DNA of 64,000 bases from Rathayibacter sp. VKM Ac-2879 (GCF_015351245.1 NZ_JADKSO010000001.1:62001-126000), one strand, 5' to 3'; positions 1-9,100 are shown, counted from the stretch's first letter. Translations and numbers: made by a program. The notes: generated from the letters alone by a model not told the origin.

Positions 1-139
1 CTCCCTTGTCGATGATCTCGGCATTGAGGCTCGGCAGGTAGAGCGCCGCGAGGGTCGCGACGAGCTGCAGGACGACGACGGCGACGACCCATCGCAGGTA
101 GGGCTTCGCGTACGAGGACGCGAGGCGGAGCAGGATCAT
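1..139 (-). CDS. ABC transporter permease/ATPase, N-terminal part only
   Basis: Only the first 46 codons lie in the window; the gene runs off the left edge. The reading begins MILLRLASSYAKPYLRW and continues into a hydrophobic helix (about residues 14-36) and then LPSLNAEIIDKG. This is the usual start of the membrane domain of actinobacterial heterodimeric ABC exporters, where the first helix is followed by an N/D-x-I-I-D-x-G turn. An upstream GGAGGA lies at a suitable distance on the minus strand and supports this ATG. The ATP-binding domain and the substrate cannot be judged from this fragment. Confidence 0.65.
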   Translation of the reverse strand, partial: MILLRLASSYAKPYLRWVVAVVVLQLVATLAALYLPSLNAEIIDKG

Positions 140-395
140 CGGTCCTCCGAGGACAGGAGACGCCAGAGCACGGCGATCGACGCCGGCGATGGAGCGGATG
201 TACGGGCAGTGGGTTGTGGGGGAACAGCGCGACGACGGCGCTCGAGGAGCGGCAGAGGGCGCCGATCGGGGACAGCGCAAGACAACCATCGACCACCGAC
301 ACCGGTTCCGCAAGAGCCCGGCCGGACGGTCGGCGGCCGCCCGCGATCGGCGTCCCCGGTCGACGTCGCGCCGCGGAGTTGTCGGAGCCGCCTCC

Positions 396-401
396 TACAC
401 T
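396..401 (+). promoter_or_regulatory. -10 hexamer, leaderless start of xthA
   Basis: TACACT ends 6 bases before the ATG of xthA, so transcription should start at or next to the start codon. No Shine-Dalgarno sequence is present. The same arrangement recurs in front of at least eleven other genes here. Confidence 0.55.
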
Positions 402-407
402 TCGAGG

Positions 408-1247
408 ATGCGCATCGCCACCTGGAACGTGAACTCCATCCGGGCCCGCAGCGGCCGCACCATCGACTGGCTCGTGCGCGAGGACATCGATGTGCTGGCC
501 ATGCAGGAGCTGAAGTGCAAGCCCGAGCAGTTCCCGCACGAGGCCTTCGCCGAGGCCGGCTACCACGTCGACATGGTCGGCTATAGCCAGTGGAACGGCG
601 TCGGCATCGCCTCCCGCCTGCCGTTGGAGGATGTCGCGATCGGCTTCCCCGGGATGCCCGGCTTCGCCAAGGCGCCCCTCGAGGACGGCTCGTTCCCGCC
701 CGAGGCGCGCGCGATCGGCGCGACCGTCGACGGCGTCCGCGTCTGGAGCCTCTACGTCCCCAACGGCCGGGCCGTCGGCGATCCGCACTACGACTACAAG
801 CTCGAGTGGCTCGCGGCCCTCGAGGCGAGCACCCGCCAGTGGCTCGCGGCCGAGCCCGACCTTCCGCTCGCGCTGATGGGCGACTGGAACGTGGCTCCGC
901 TCGACAGCGACGTGGGCGACCCCTCGCTCGGGCCGGGATCCACGCACGTCTCAGCTCCGGAGCGCGCGGCCTTCGCGGCGTTCGTCGACGCCGGCATGCG
1001 GGACGTGGTGCGTCCCCTCGTACCCGAGGGCTACACCTACTGGGACTACAAGCAGCTGCGGTTTCCGCGCAACGAGGGCCTGCGGATCGACTTCGTGCTC
1101 GGCTCCCCCGCGTTCGGCGAGCTCGTCACCGGAGCGTCCATCCACCGCGACGAGCGCAAGGGCGACGCCCCGAGCGACCACGTTCCCGTCGTGGTCGACC
1201 TCGACCTCGACACGACGCTCGACGACGACCGACCGATGATCTTCTGA
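408..1247 (+). CDS. xthA: Exodeoxyribonuclease III
   Basis: 279 aa, full length for the ExoIII/AP-endonuclease family, which cuts the backbone at abasic sites in base excision repair and trims 3' ends. Family motifs appear in order: TWNVNSIRAR at the start (Asn7), MQELK with metal-ligand Glu34, the YVPNG tyrosine loop, GDWNVAP, RIDFVLG and a C-terminal SDHVPVVVDL containing the catalytic Asp-His. The frame is open further upstream, but the ATG chosen here puts MRIATWNVNS at the N-terminus as in the family, and a -10-like TACACT sits 6 bases before it. A small membrane-protein gene follows after 2 bases, so the two are probably co-transcribed. Confidence 0.93.
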   Translation: MRIATWNVNSIRARSGRTIDWLVREDIDVLAMQELKCKPEQFPHEAFAEAGYHVDMVGYSQWNGVGIASRLPLEDVAIGFPGMPGFAKAPLEDGSFPPEARAIGATVDGVRVWSLYVPNGRAVGDPHYDYKLEWLAALEASTRQWLAAEPDLPLALMGDWNVAPLDSDVGDPSLGPGSTHVSAPERAAFAAFVDAGMRDVVRPLVPEGYTYWDYKQLRFPRNEGLRIDFVLGSPAFGELVTGASIHRDERKGDAPSDHVPVVVDLDLDTTLDDDRPMIF

Positions 1248-1249
1248 CC

Positions 1250-1729
1250 GTGGCCTCCTCCGCAAAGAACCGCACGCCCCGCCAGCAGCCGCCGCCGCGT
1301 GCTCCCGTGCGCCCCACCGCCCACGACGAGCTGCGCGCGGAGGCGTACCGCTCGGTCCGAGAGAGGATCGCCGCCGGCCGCCCCCTCCGCCGCCGCTGGG
1401 ACCTCGCGCTCTCGGTGCTCGGCTGCCTGGCGCTCGGCCTGCTCTGCGTCGTGCTCGGCTATCTCGCGGCCATCCTCGCCGTGTTCCCGGCGCAGTGCGA
1501 AGGACAGAACTTCGCCTGCGACTTCGACCGCATCGACTGGGGAGTCACGATCGCGCTCCTCCTGCCCCCGAGCGTGGCGCTGATCGCCGTCGGCGTGACG
1601 ATCGTGCGCTACCTCGTCGGCCGCCGCGCCTTCTGGATCCCGGCCGTCGGCATCGTGCTGTGCATCGGAGCGGCCTACCTCGCGTCCTGGCTCGTCACGA
1701 GCTCGATCCCCGGCTCCGCGCTCGCCTGA
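1250..1729 (+). CDS. Small integral membrane protein, function unknown
   Basis: 159 aa from a GTG placed 2 bases after the xthA stop, so translational coupling is likely. The first 50 residues are basic and proline-rich (NRTPRQQPPPRAP). Three hydrophobic spans follow, near residues 48-75, 90-115 and 120-145, with two cysteines in the loop after the first span (QCEGQNFACDFD). I recognise no domain. Coupling to a DNA-repair gene does not by itself show a role in repair. The frame continues upstream inside xthA as antiparallel noise, so the GTG is chosen from position and spacing. Confidence 0.7.
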   Translation: MASSAKNRTPRQQPPPRAPVRPTAHDELRAEAYRSVRERIAAGRPLRRRWDLALSVLGCLALGLLCVVLGYLAAILAVFPAQCEGQNFACDFDRIDWGVTIALLLPPSVALIAVGVTIVRYLVGRRAFWIPAVGIVLCIGAAYLASWLVTSSIPGSALA

Positions 1730-1745
1730 CGCGGGCGGGGCCGGC

Positions 1746-1761
1746 CGGGCCGTGCGGCCCG
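1746..1761. terminator. Possible bidirectional terminator
   Basis: CGGGCC-GTGC-GGCCCG, a 6-bp stem with a 4-base loop, lies in the 39-base gap between two convergent genes. No T-tract follows, as is common in high-GC actinobacteria. Confidence 0.35.
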
Positions 1762-1768
1762 ATCGGCA

Positions 1769-3607
1769 TCAGCCCGCACAGTTCGCCTCGTCCTCGAGCT
1801 TCACGTCGGTCTTGTTGATCATCGGTGTGACGCGGACAGCCTGCTCACCGAAGCCGTTCGAATCGCCTGCCGTGAAAGTGACCGTGGCGGTGTCGGACTG
1901 ACCGGGGCTCAGCTGCAGCGAGAGCTTCATCACGGGTCGGCCGAGATCGTCGGTCGTCGACTCCACCCCCCCGAGGCCGCCGGCCCAGCTCGCGTCGGAG
2001 GTCGACGCGGTCGTGCCGGGAGGGCCGTAGACGTAGACGAGCGTGATGAAGTTGCCGAGCGGGATCGGCCCGCGCCCGCCTGCTGCGGCCACGTATGGCG
2101 GCAGCGTCTTGGCGATCGTGTCCGTGACGGTACTCGTGAGCTTCACCGTGGTCATGAAGGTCGCTCCGGAGGCGGCGCACCGGTTGGCGCTCGACTGCGT
2201 CACCGCGGTGTCGAGGTAGTAGTCCATCTTCGAGCCGATCGAGGCGTCCTGGAAGAACACGCCCGTGGTCGTGCTGTCGGCGTTCGTGGTCGGCAGCACC
2301 CCCGCGATGGGCGTCGGCGCAAGAAGGGCCTGCTCGTCACTGTTGGTGCTGTAGGCCAGGATCCGGCTCTCGCCGACCGCCTTCACGATGGCGGGCAGCA
2401 TCTTGGTCGGCTCCATGTCGCCGCCGAGGATCTTGCTGAGGATCGTCGCGCTCGCCTCGGCGAAGAACGCGTCGGTCTGCTTGGCGACCGTCGACTCCGG
2501 GTAGCGGAAGTAGATCTGGTTGAGCAGCGTCGAGACGGCGTTCTTGCTCGTCAGCTCCGTGCCGTCGGTCAAGGTGACCGGTCCGGTCGACGCGAGGAGG
2601 TAGGAGAGGGCGACCGGGTCGATCGCGAGGACGCCGTCGATCTTCTGCTCCGGGAACTTCTGCGCCCAGAACTGCGTCGCGATCGAGGCGGCCGTCGGGA
2701 AGTCGGGGCGGCTCGTCGACACGTTGAAGGTCGTCGCGAGGTTGGTGCCGAAGGTGTCGAGCGCGCTCTGGTCGACCGTCACGGGTTTCAGACCCCTGAA
2801 GTCGCTGCTCGACAGCTGCTCTCCGATCGAGATCGCGCCCCCGTCGACGTTCAGCTGCATGACCGAGGAGGCGCCGCCTCCGAGCGCCTGCGCCTCGGCC
2901 AGGTTCTGGAACATCACGAGGTAGTGCCGCGGGCCGCTCGCCCCGAGCGCATCGGGGAGGATCGTCGTGAGCGGCTCCACCTGGTCCATCGTCTTCGTGG
3001 CGGTCTCGAGCTGAGGCGCGAAGGCATCGAGAGCCGAGGCGACCTGCGGCACGAGCGCGCTGCGGTCGATCTGCGCGACCCGCGACTGGGCGCCGTCCAC
3101 GACTCCCTTGGCCGTCGTGATCTTCTGCGAGAGCTCGGTGATGGCCGAGATGTCGATCTTGCCGTCGACTGGTTTGAGCACGTCGAGCGAGGTCGACGAG
3201 AGCGGGCCGACGATCTTGTCCGAGACGTCGTCGGCGATCTCGGTCGCCGCCCGCACCGCAGAGAGGTTGGGGCCGAGGAAGGGCACGACCTCCATCACCC
3301 GCCACACCGGGTCGTCGGTCTGGTCGCGCGCCTCCTGCGTGAGCGTCGCGATCTGGCCGGCCGTCGCCTCCGCGCCGGCCGTGTCGAAACCGGTGAGCTG
3401 GTCGGCGACCTGCGAGACGAGGGGGATGGCCGAGGTGAGCTTGGCCCGCACCGTCATCGCCTTGTCATAGGTCTGCACGGCGAGGACGGCGGCCACCACG
3501 GCGGCGACGATCAGCACCAGGAGGATGCTGAGCGCGATCCAGAGGCCGCGACGCCGGCGACGGGGGCGACGGGAGGCGCGGCGAGAGGAGGTCGTCGTGG
3601 TGCTCAT
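1769..3607 (-). CDS. DUF4012 domain-containing membrane-anchored protein
   Basis: 612 aa. A Ser/Thr/Arg-rich cytoplasmic tail (residues 1-20) is followed by one transmembrane helix (about 22-44), then a large extracytoplasmic domain. The central stretch has the DUF4012 pattern: HYLVMFQNLAEAQALGGG, then LSSSDFRG, IATQFWAQKFPEQKIDGVLAIDP and LTSKNAVSTLLNQIYFRYP. DUF4012 proteins are common in Gram-positives and often lie near cell-envelope polysaccharide genes, but no biochemical role is established. It is transcribed alone and is convergent with the preceding gene. The minus-strand TAGGCT hexamer 7 bases before the ATG suggests a leaderless mRNA. Cysteines near the C-terminus could form a disulfide. 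Confidence 0.85.
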   Translation of the reverse strand: MSTTTTSSRRASRRPRRRRRGLWIALSILLVLIVAAVVAAVLAVQTYDKAMTVRAKLTSAIPLVSQVADQLTGFDTAGAEATAGQIATLTQEARDQTDDPVWRVMEVVPFLGPNLSAVRAATEIADDVSDKIVGPLSSTSLDVLKPVDGKIDISAITELSQKITTAKGVVDGAQSRVAQIDRSALVPQVASALDAFAPQLETATKTMDQVEPLTTILPDALGASGPRHYLVMFQNLAEAQALGGGASSVMQLNVDGGAISIGEQLSSSDFRGLKPVTVDQSALDTFGTNLATTFNVSTSRPDFPTAASIATQFWAQKFPEQKIDGVLAIDPVALSYLLASTGPVTLTDGTELTSKNAVSTLLNQIYFRYPESTVAKQTDAFFAEASATILSKILGGDMEPTKMLPAIVKAVGESRILAYSTNSDEQALLAPTPIAGVLPTTNADSTTTGVFFQDASIGSKMDYYLDTAVTQSSANRCAASGATFMTTVKLTSTVTDTIAKTLPPYVAAAGGRGPIPLGNFITLVYVYGPPGTTASTSDASWAGGLGGVESTTDDLGRPVMKLSLQLSPGQSDTATVTFTAGDSNGFGEQAVRVTPMINKTDVKLEDEANCAG

Positions 3608-3614
3608 TCGAGAG

Positions 3615-3620
3615 AGCCTA
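3615..3620 (-). promoter_or_regulatory. -10 hexamer, leaderless start of DUF4012 gene
   Basis: TAGGCT on the minus strand ends 7 bases before the ATG at 3607, with no ribosome binding site between. Confidence 0.5.
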
Positions 3621-3662
3621 GGCGACGGGCGCGCCCAGCGGTCGGAGAGCGCGCCACGGCCG

Positions 3663-4574
3663 TCACCCCAGCAGGAGAGACACCACGACGAGCACCGGCA
3701 CGGCCGCGACGGTCGTCACGAGGGCCGTGTCGCGAGCCACGGCGATGCCTCGGTCGTAGCGCGACGCGAAAGTGAAAATGTTCTGCGCCGTGGGCAGGGC
3801 GGCCGTCACCGTGACGGCGAAGAGGTGCTGGGCGTCGAGGGCGAAGACGAAGCGGCCCATCAGGTACGCGATCGCGGGCATGACCACCGCCTTGAGCGTG
3901 GACGCAACCGCGACCTCGACGCGCGCCGACCCTGCCTCCAGAGGCCGTTGCCCGCGCAACGACATGCCGAAGGCCATCAGGACGAGAGGGATCGACGCGT
4001 TCCCGATGATCGAGAACGGCGCGAGCACCGGGGCCGGCAGCGTCACTCCGGAGACCGCGACGACGAGGCCCAGCGCGGACGCGACGATCATCGGGTTCCG
4101 CAGCGGCTGGGTCAGGATCGCGCCCACCGAGGTGCGACCGCTGGTCGAGATGTCGAGCAGCGTCAGCACCGTCGGCGCCAGCACGATCAGCTGGAGGAGG
4201 AGGGTCGGCGCGACCCATTGCGGATCGCCGAGCACGTAGATCGCGACGGGGAGCCCGATGTTGTTGGCGTTGACGTAGACCGAGGCGGCCGTGCCGATGA
4301 CTGTCTCCGGCAGAGGGCGACGGAAGAACAGCCGCGACGCGAGCAGAGAGATCAGCGCGACGACGGCCACCGTGGCGAGCGACACAAGAAGGAAGGAGGA
4401 GAACAGCACCGTCACGTCGGCCTTCGCGAGCACCGTGAACAGCAGCGCGGGAGTGGTCACGAAGAACGCGATGCGCGAGAGCACCCCCCGCGCCTCCGGG
4501 GGCACGAGACCCCACCGCGCGGTCAGGTAGCCGACGCCGATGACGACCCCGATGATCGAGAAGCCGGTGAGCAC
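3663..4574 (-). CDS. AEC family transporter (auxin efflux carrier type)
   Basis: 303 aa from a GTG chosen so that the protein begins VLTGFSIIGVVIGVGYL, the first membrane helix. About ten hydrophobic spans cover the whole length, split by the short central loop DISTSGRTSVGAILTQPLRNPM. The VNANNIGLP segment around residue 90 and the LPTAQNIFTF segment near residue 260 match the two crossover Asn/Pro regions of the bile/arsenite/riboflavin/auxin permease fold. Relatives export or import organic acids and small metabolites; the substrate here is unknown. An upstream GTG at 4619 would add 15 basic residues but has no ribosome binding site. It ends 55 bases before the DUF4012 start. Confidence 0.85.
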   Translation of the reverse strand: MLTGFSIIGVVIGVGYLTARWGLVPPEARGVLSRIAFFVTTPALLFTVLAKADVTVLFSSFLLVSLATVAVVALISLLASRLFFRRPLPETVIGTAASVYVNANNIGLPVAIYVLGDPQWVAPTLLLQLIVLAPTVLTLLDISTSGRTSVGAILTQPLRNPMIVASALGLVVAVSGVTLPAPVLAPFSIIGNASIPLVLMAFGMSLRGQRPLEAGSARVEVAVASTLKAVVMPAIAYLMGRFVFALDAQHLFAVTVTAALPTAQNIFTFASRYDRGIAVARDTALVTTVAAVPVLVVVSLLLG

Positions 4575-4685
4575 TCCCTCCAGAGCGATCCTCCCTCGTC
4601 GTCGCGGCCGAGGGGCCACGGTGTGGTGCGCGAGCGCGCGGGTTCTCCCAGCCTAGGAGGCGCGCTCGCGACCCTCACGCGGGCG

Positions 4686-5210
4686 TCAGGCGACCGCCGC
4701 CAGATCGAACGCCCAGTCGGCGTAGACGCCGACGGGATCGCCCTGCTCGATCACGTCGACGCGGTCGAAGCCCGCCGCGAAGCACGTCGCGTTGACGTCC
4801 GCGTCGTCGGCGGGGACGTAGGCGTGGACGAAGCGCGGCATGGGGTATTCCGCTGCCTGCTCGAGCAAGAGCCGGACGGAGCGGGTCGCGATGCCGTGTG
4901 CCTCCGGGGCGATGCTCCAGGCGGCCTCGTAGGCGATCACGCCTCTCGACTGGCCGTACCAATAGCCGATGATGCCGACGCAGTGACCGTCGAGCTCGAT
5001 CGCATAGAAGAACGCTGTCTCGTCCGACCACGCGCGCAGGTAGCGCTCGTGGAGGGCGAGGAGGTCGCCTTCTGTCTTGAGTCCCCGCTCGACGGCGGCG
5101 CTGCGGAGCGCTGCAAGCTCCACCTGCGGCCACGGCACGAGGCGGGGGGACTCTGACTGCTGATCGATGCTGACTGCTCTGTGGTCGCTTCGGGGTTCGG
5201 GTCCCGTCAC
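4686..5210 (-). CDS. GNAT family N-acetyltransferase
   Basis: About 174 aa. The C-terminal two thirds fit a GNAT fold: FFYAIELDGHCVGIIGYWYGQSRGVIAYEAAWSI forms the central strands, APEAHGIATRSVRLLLEQA takes the place of the acetyl-CoA loop (R/Q-x-x-G-x-G/A), and VNATCFAAGFDRVDVIEQ is the usual end (N..A.. GF). The acetyl-CoA loop is weak, with HGIAT instead of RGxGxG. The start is uncertain. I chose the GTG that gives VTGPEPRSDHRAV, but the frame is open to 5459 and a later start near SPRLVPWPQ would still leave the fold whole. The acceptor is unknown. Confidence 0.7.
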   Translation of the reverse strand: MTGPEPRSDHRAVSIDQQSESPRLVPWPQVELAALRSAAVERGLKTEGDLLALHERYLRAWSDETAFFYAIELDGHCVGIIGYWYGQSRGVIAYEAAWSIAPEAHGIATRSVRLLLEQAAEYPMPRFVHAYVPADDADVNATCFAAGFDRVDVIEQGDPVGVYADWAFDLAAVA

Positions 5211-5581
5211 GCGTACCGATCCTCTCTCTCGGGATGGGCCGATCGTCGGACCACCCCGCCAGGGTTCGGAGCGTTCCACGGATCGAAGGGTCGCACTGGA
5301 GAGGCGACCGCGATCTCGCCCCATCATCGACCCATTCCGGGGGTCAGGCGCACCGCGTCGAGATTGTTGACCCAAAAGGGGGGCATGAGTCTCTACAAGG
5401 CCTGATCGAATGCTGACCCACTCGTGCGCGAGCAGGGCGGGACAGACGTGCGCTCGCACCCGAGATCGCGCGCGAAGGTCGACTCCCGACGCACGAAAAC
5501 CGCGTGGAGATATCCCTACGCTCGAAGAAGGGCCGCATCCGGCCCGTTCTACCCATTCCTACGAGCGTGAGGAGGATCACC
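5211..5581. other. Non-coding stretch upstream of DUF6421 gene
   Basis: 371 bases between divergent genes with no convincing coding frame. It contains TTGACC at 5367-5372 followed by a G-rich run and a six-codon frame (ATG AGT CTC TAC AAG GCC TGA at 5385-5405), which I do not regard as a shown gene. A perfect GGGCCG-CATC-CGGCCC hairpin at 5530-5545 lies about 35 bases before the DUF6421 ATG, inside the likely leader. Confidence 0.4.
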
Positions 5582-6985
5582 ATGTCGCCAGTCGTGCAGC
5601 GCACCGTCGTCGGAGAGCCCGAGGTCGTCGAAGACCGCATCGAATCCTCCGCCGCCTGGCTCGACCTCAAGGCCGCCGCGACCGAGCTGCAGACGCTCCA
5701 AGCGCAAGACGGCTCTCTCGCCGCGACCGAGAGCCGTGAGGAGGCGCGCGGCGCGCTCGCGCGGATCGTCGCCTCCGTCGCCGCCCTCGCCCCCGCCTTC
5801 CCCCACGACCGAAGCTACCTCGACGCCCTCGTGGTCGACCTCGAGCGGTGGAGTGCCGAGGGTCTGGGAGTGCCCGACTTCCTCGACTCCCTCACCGCTT
5901 TCCAGCCCCAGCTCGATCGGGTGGACGGGCTGCGCCACCTCGTCGTGTTCCCGATGTACACGCAGAACGGGAGCCGCGACCGCCACATCGAAGCGGTGCT
6001 CGTCGAGGTGGTGTGGCCGCGCTTCGTCGCCGAGCTCGAGGCGGGCGACTACTCCAACGCGCTGTTCGTCCCAGTGCGCTTCATCGACTTCACCTCGGGT
6101 TACGACACCGACAGCGCCGTGCTCTTCCCCGAGACGGTCGCGATGCGGGCGGTTCCCTCGTTCACCTGGGGCGCGATCTTCGCCGACCGTGAGGCGGCCC
6201 GATTCCGGCGTGTGGTGTCGGCTGCCGCCGCGGTCACCCGCCTCGAGCTCCCCGAGGAGGCGAGTCGTCTCCTGGCCGACCAGCGCCTCGCCGAGGAGTC
6301 CTTCGTCATGTGGGACCTCATCCACGACCGCACCCACATGCGCGGCGACCTGCCCTTCGACCCGTTCATGATCAAGCAGCGGATGCCGTTCTTCCTCTAC
6401 TCGCTCGAGGAGCTGCGCTGCGACCTGACCGCGTTCCGGGAGGCGGTCGCCATCGAGCGCCGGCTCGCGACGATCGAGGAGCGCAGCACCGAGGAGGAGG
6501 CCCTCGCCGAGCGCTCGCGCTTCGTCCAGTACGCGATCCTCTTCGACCGGCTCTTCCGCTTCCCGCTCACCGGTTCGCGCGTGCGCAACTACGACGGTCT
6601 GGGCGGCCAGCTGCTCTTCGCGTGGCTGCATCAGCGGGGGGTGCTGCACTGGACCGACACGCGACTCGCGATCGAGTGGGAGAACGTGGCCGATGTGGTC
6701 GTGGCGCTCTCGGATGCGATCGACGAGCTCTACTGGCGCTCCATCGATCGGCCGAAGACCGCGCACTGGCTGGCAGCGCACGCTCTGATCGCCGCCGTGG
6801 TCACCCCACACCCCGCCTCCGCGTGGGCACGGGGACTGCCAGACGAGGTGCTGCTCGGGGCGCCGCGCGGGCTCACCGACGCGGTGCTGGACGACGAGTT
6901 CCCGCTCTCGATGTTCTACGAGGCACTCGGCAAGAAGATGGGCGACGTGATCGGCTCGACCCGGGGAATCACCGGGCGCGACTGA
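5582..6985 (+). CDS. DUF6421 family protein
   Basis: 467 aa from an ATG preceded by GTGAGGAGGATCACC, a strong ribosome binding site. The frame runs 26 codons further upstream, but that part has no site. It is soluble, with no signal peptide or membrane span. Notable conserved-looking segments are HLVVFPMYTQNGSRDRHIEAV, VPVRFIDFTSGYDTDSAVLFPE, MWDLIHDRTHMRGDLPFDPFM and NYDGLGGQLLFAWLHQ. The HDRTHMRGD segment and its surrounding acidic residues look like a metal site, but this is my reading only. I recognise it as a family of unknown function found in actinobacteria. It appears to be a single-gene unit. Confidence 0.8.
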   Translation: MSPVVQRTVVGEPEVVEDRIESSAAWLDLKAAATELQTLQAQDGSLAATESREEARGALARIVASVAALAPAFPHDRSYLDALVVDLERWSAEGLGVPDFLDSLTAFQPQLDRVDGLRHLVVFPMYTQNGSRDRHIEAVLVEVVWPRFVAELEAGDYSNALFVPVRFIDFTSGYDTDSAVLFPETVAMRAVPSFTWGAIFADREAARFRRVVSAAAAVTRLELPEEASRLLADQRLAEESFVMWDLIHDRTHMRGDLPFDPFMIKQRMPFFLYSLEELRCDLTAFREAVAIERRLATIEERSTEEEALAERSRFVQYAILFDRLFRFPLTGSRVRNYDGLGGQLLFAWLHQRGVLHWTDTRLAIEWENVADVVVALSDAIDELYWRSIDRPKTAHWLAAHALIAAVVTPHPASAWARGLPDEVLLGAPRGLTDAVLDDEFPLSMFYEALGKKMGDVIGSTRGITGRD

Positions 6986-7046
6986 GCGGACCGCCTCCCC
7001 GGAGCCGGCCGCGTCGCCCCGCGTCGGCTGTCCGCTGCACGTCGAT

Positions 7047-7052
7047 TAGCGT
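7047..7052 (+). promoter_or_regulatory. -10 hexamer, leaderless start of histidine kinase
   Basis: TAGCGT ends 6 bases before the ATG at 7059; no ribosome binding site is present. Confidence 0.55.
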
Positions 7053-7058
7053 GGGCGC

Positions 7059-8429
7059 ATGTCCTCCGTCTCCGACCCGCTCGCCGCGGGCTGGGCGCGA
7101 CGAGCGCCCGCGCGGGCGGGCGCGCTCCACGACGCGGTCATCGCGGGAGTGCTGCTGGTGGCGACACTCGCCTCGGTCGCGCTGTACACCTCGGCGGGGT
7201 TCCCCGGTGCTGCGCACCCGACGATCAGCGCCGCCTGGGCGATCGCGCTGACGCTGCCGCTCGCGCTGCGGCGACGGTACCCGGCGACCGTCGCCGTGAC
7301 GGTCGCCGTGATCTACGTGCTCGGACTCGTCCTGCACGTCCCCGAGTCGCTGTTCAACCAGATCTGCCTGTTCCTTGCGATCTACACGGTCGGCGCGTGG
7401 GGCCGCGACCGGAGGGTCGCCCTCCTCGTGCGCGTGGTGATCGCCGTCGCGATGCTCGGGTGGCTCCTCACCTCGCTCGTGTCGGGTGACTGGCTCGGCC
7501 ACCCCGTCCCCTCTGCGGAGTCGTCGGGAGGGATGTCGCCCTACCTGGCCGAATCGGCGCTGGCCGTGCTGGTCAATCTGCTGTTCTTCGGCAGCGCCTT
7601 CTTCTTCGGCGAGGGCTCGTGGCAGTCGGCCCGTCGCCTCGAGGCGTTGGAGGCGCGCACGGCCGAGCTCGACGACGAGCGCGAGCGCTCCTCGCGTCAG
7701 GCGGTGTCGTCGGAGCGGCTGCGCATCGCCCGCGAGCTGCACGACGTCGTCGCCCACCATGTGAGCGTGATGGGCGTGCAGGCCGGAGCCGCGCGGCGCG
7801 TGCTCGCGCGAGACCCCGAGAAAGCGGCGGCCTCGCTGAGCGCGATCGAGAACGACGCTCGCTCGGCCATCGAGGAGCTGCACCGTATCCTCGTGGCGCT
7901 GCGCACCGAGGACGCACGACCCAACCCGCTCCACGACTCCGCCTCGACCCGCGGGGTCGCGCAGCTCGAAGAGCTCGTCGCCGCCTCCACCGGGTCGGGG
8001 TTACCCACCGAGTTCCGCACCCTCGGCGACCCTCGCGAGATCCCGGCAACGGTGGGGCTCAGCCTCTACCGCATCGCGCAGGAGTCGCTCACGAACGTGC
8101 GCAAGCACGCAGGGCGAGGCGCGCGGGTCGAGGTTCGTGTCCGCTACCTCGACGACGCCGTCGAGCTCGATGTGGCCGACGACGGAGGCGAGGCGTCGCA
8201 CCCGACGCCGGTGGCCTCCTGCGGCCTCGGCCAGACCGGCATGGCCGAGCGTGCAGCGGCCGTCGGCGGCTGGATCGAAGCAGGTCCGCGCGGGGACGGC
8301 TACCTCGTGCACGCCCATGTCCCCCTGGCCCCCGTTCGAGACCGGGGAGGGTCGAGCGCTCCCGACCCGGTAGCGTCGTCGGAGGTGTCGAGGGGACACC
8401 GTGACCGAGCGAGCGGGGGCCGCCCATGA
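7059..8429 (+). CDS. NarL-type sensor histidine kinase
   Basis: 456 aa. Residues about 20-185 hold five or six membrane helices with short loops and no large extracytoplasmic sensor domain, so the signal is probably sensed in or near the membrane. A coiled-coil linker (SARRLEALEARTAELDDERER) leads to the HisKA_3 dimerisation helix, with the phosphoacceptor in RELHDVVAHHVSVM. The ATPase domain follows: an N-box near AQESLTNVRKHAG, DVADDGG as the G1 box and CGLGQTGMAERAAAVGG as the G2 box. The last 35 residues are disordered. It overlaps the response regulator by four bases (ATGA). The signal and target genes cannot be told from sequence. Confidence 0.92.
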   Translation: MSSVSDPLAAGWARRAPARAGALHDAVIAGVLLVATLASVALYTSAGFPGAAHPTISAAWAIALTLPLALRRRYPATVAVTVAVIYVLGLVLHVPESLFNQICLFLAIYTVGAWGRDRRVALLVRVVIAVAMLGWLLTSLVSGDWLGHPVPSAESSGGMSPYLAESALAVLVNLLFFGSAFFFGEGSWQSARRLEALEARTAELDDERERSSRQAVSSERLRIARELHDVVAHHVSVMGVQAGAARRVLARDPEKAAASLSAIENDARSAIEELHRILVALRTEDARPNPLHDSASTRGVAQLEELVAASTGSGLPTEFRTLGDPREIPATVGLSLYRIAQESLTNVRKHAGRGARVEVRVRYLDDAVELDVADDGGEASHPTPVASCGLGQTGMAERAAAVGGWIEAGPRGDGYLVHAHVPLAPVRDRGGSSAPDPVASSEVSRGHRDRASGGRP

Positions 8430-9100
8430 CCGAGCATGTGCGCGTGCTGCTCGTCGACGATCAAGAGCTCGTCCGAGCCGGCTTCCGGATCATCCTCGAG
8501 TCCGAGCCCGGCATCGAGATCGTCGGGGAGGCGCGCACCGGCTGGGAGGCGATCCAGCGAGCCTCGGAGCTGTGCCCCGACGTCATCTGCATGGACGTGC
8601 AGATGCCCGGGCTCGACGGCCTGGCCGCTACCCGGGAGATCGTCCGCGACCCGCGCCTGTGCTCGAGCGTCCTGATCCTCACGACCTTCGATCGCGACGA
8701 CTACCTCTTCGAGGCGCTCTCGGCGGGCGCCAGCGGCTTCCTGCTCAAGAACGCGTCGCCCGAGGAGCTCGTCGAGGCCGTGCAGGTGGTCGCTCGCGGC
8801 GACGCGATGCTCGCTCCCGATGTGACCCGCCGGGTGATCGAGCGCTTCGCGGCCGAGCCGGAGCGTCCCTCCGCCTCCGAGCACCCGGGCGTCGCCGAGC
8901 TGACCGACCGCGAACGCGAGGTGCTGGTGTATCTGGCCCGCGGCTGGTCGAACGCCGAGATCGCCGCCGAACTCTTCGTCGGCGAGGCCACCGTGAAGAC
9001 CCACGTCTCGAAGATCCTCATGAAGCTGCGGGTGCGCGATCGGATCCAGGCGGTCGTCTTCGCGTATGAGCACGGGATCGCGGTGCCGGGACGCTCCTGA
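8426..9100 (+). CDS. NarL/LuxR-type response regulator
   Basis: 224 aa. The receiver domain occupies residues 1-120: VLLVDDQELVRAGFR supplies the acidic pair, DVICMDVQMPGLDG carries the phosphoacceptor Asp, then LTTF and FLLKNASPEEL with the conserved Lys. A linker leads to a LuxR-type helix-turn-helix at about 152-215 (ELTDREREVLVYLARGWSN, then GEATVKTHVSKILMKL). It is translationally coupled to the kinase, so it is the cognate regulator. The next gene is convergent, so no target operon is adjacent; autoregulation is possible but not shown. Confidence 0.94.
   Translation: MTEHVRVLLVDDQELVRAGFRIILESEPGIEIVGEARTGWEAIQRASELCPDVICMDVQMPGLDGLAATREIVRDPRLCSSVLILTTFDRDDYLFEALSAGASGFLLKNASPEELVEAVQVVARGDAMLAPDVTRRVIERFAAEPERPSASEHPGVAELTDREREVLVYLARGWSNAEIAAELFVGEATVKTHVSKILMKLRVRDRIQAVVFAYEHGIAVPGRS

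Noticed and set aside
5385-5405. A six-codon leader peptide before the DUF6421 gene
   Set aside because: There is a G-rich run in front of it, but no attenuator structure or runs of a regulatory codon; too little evidence.
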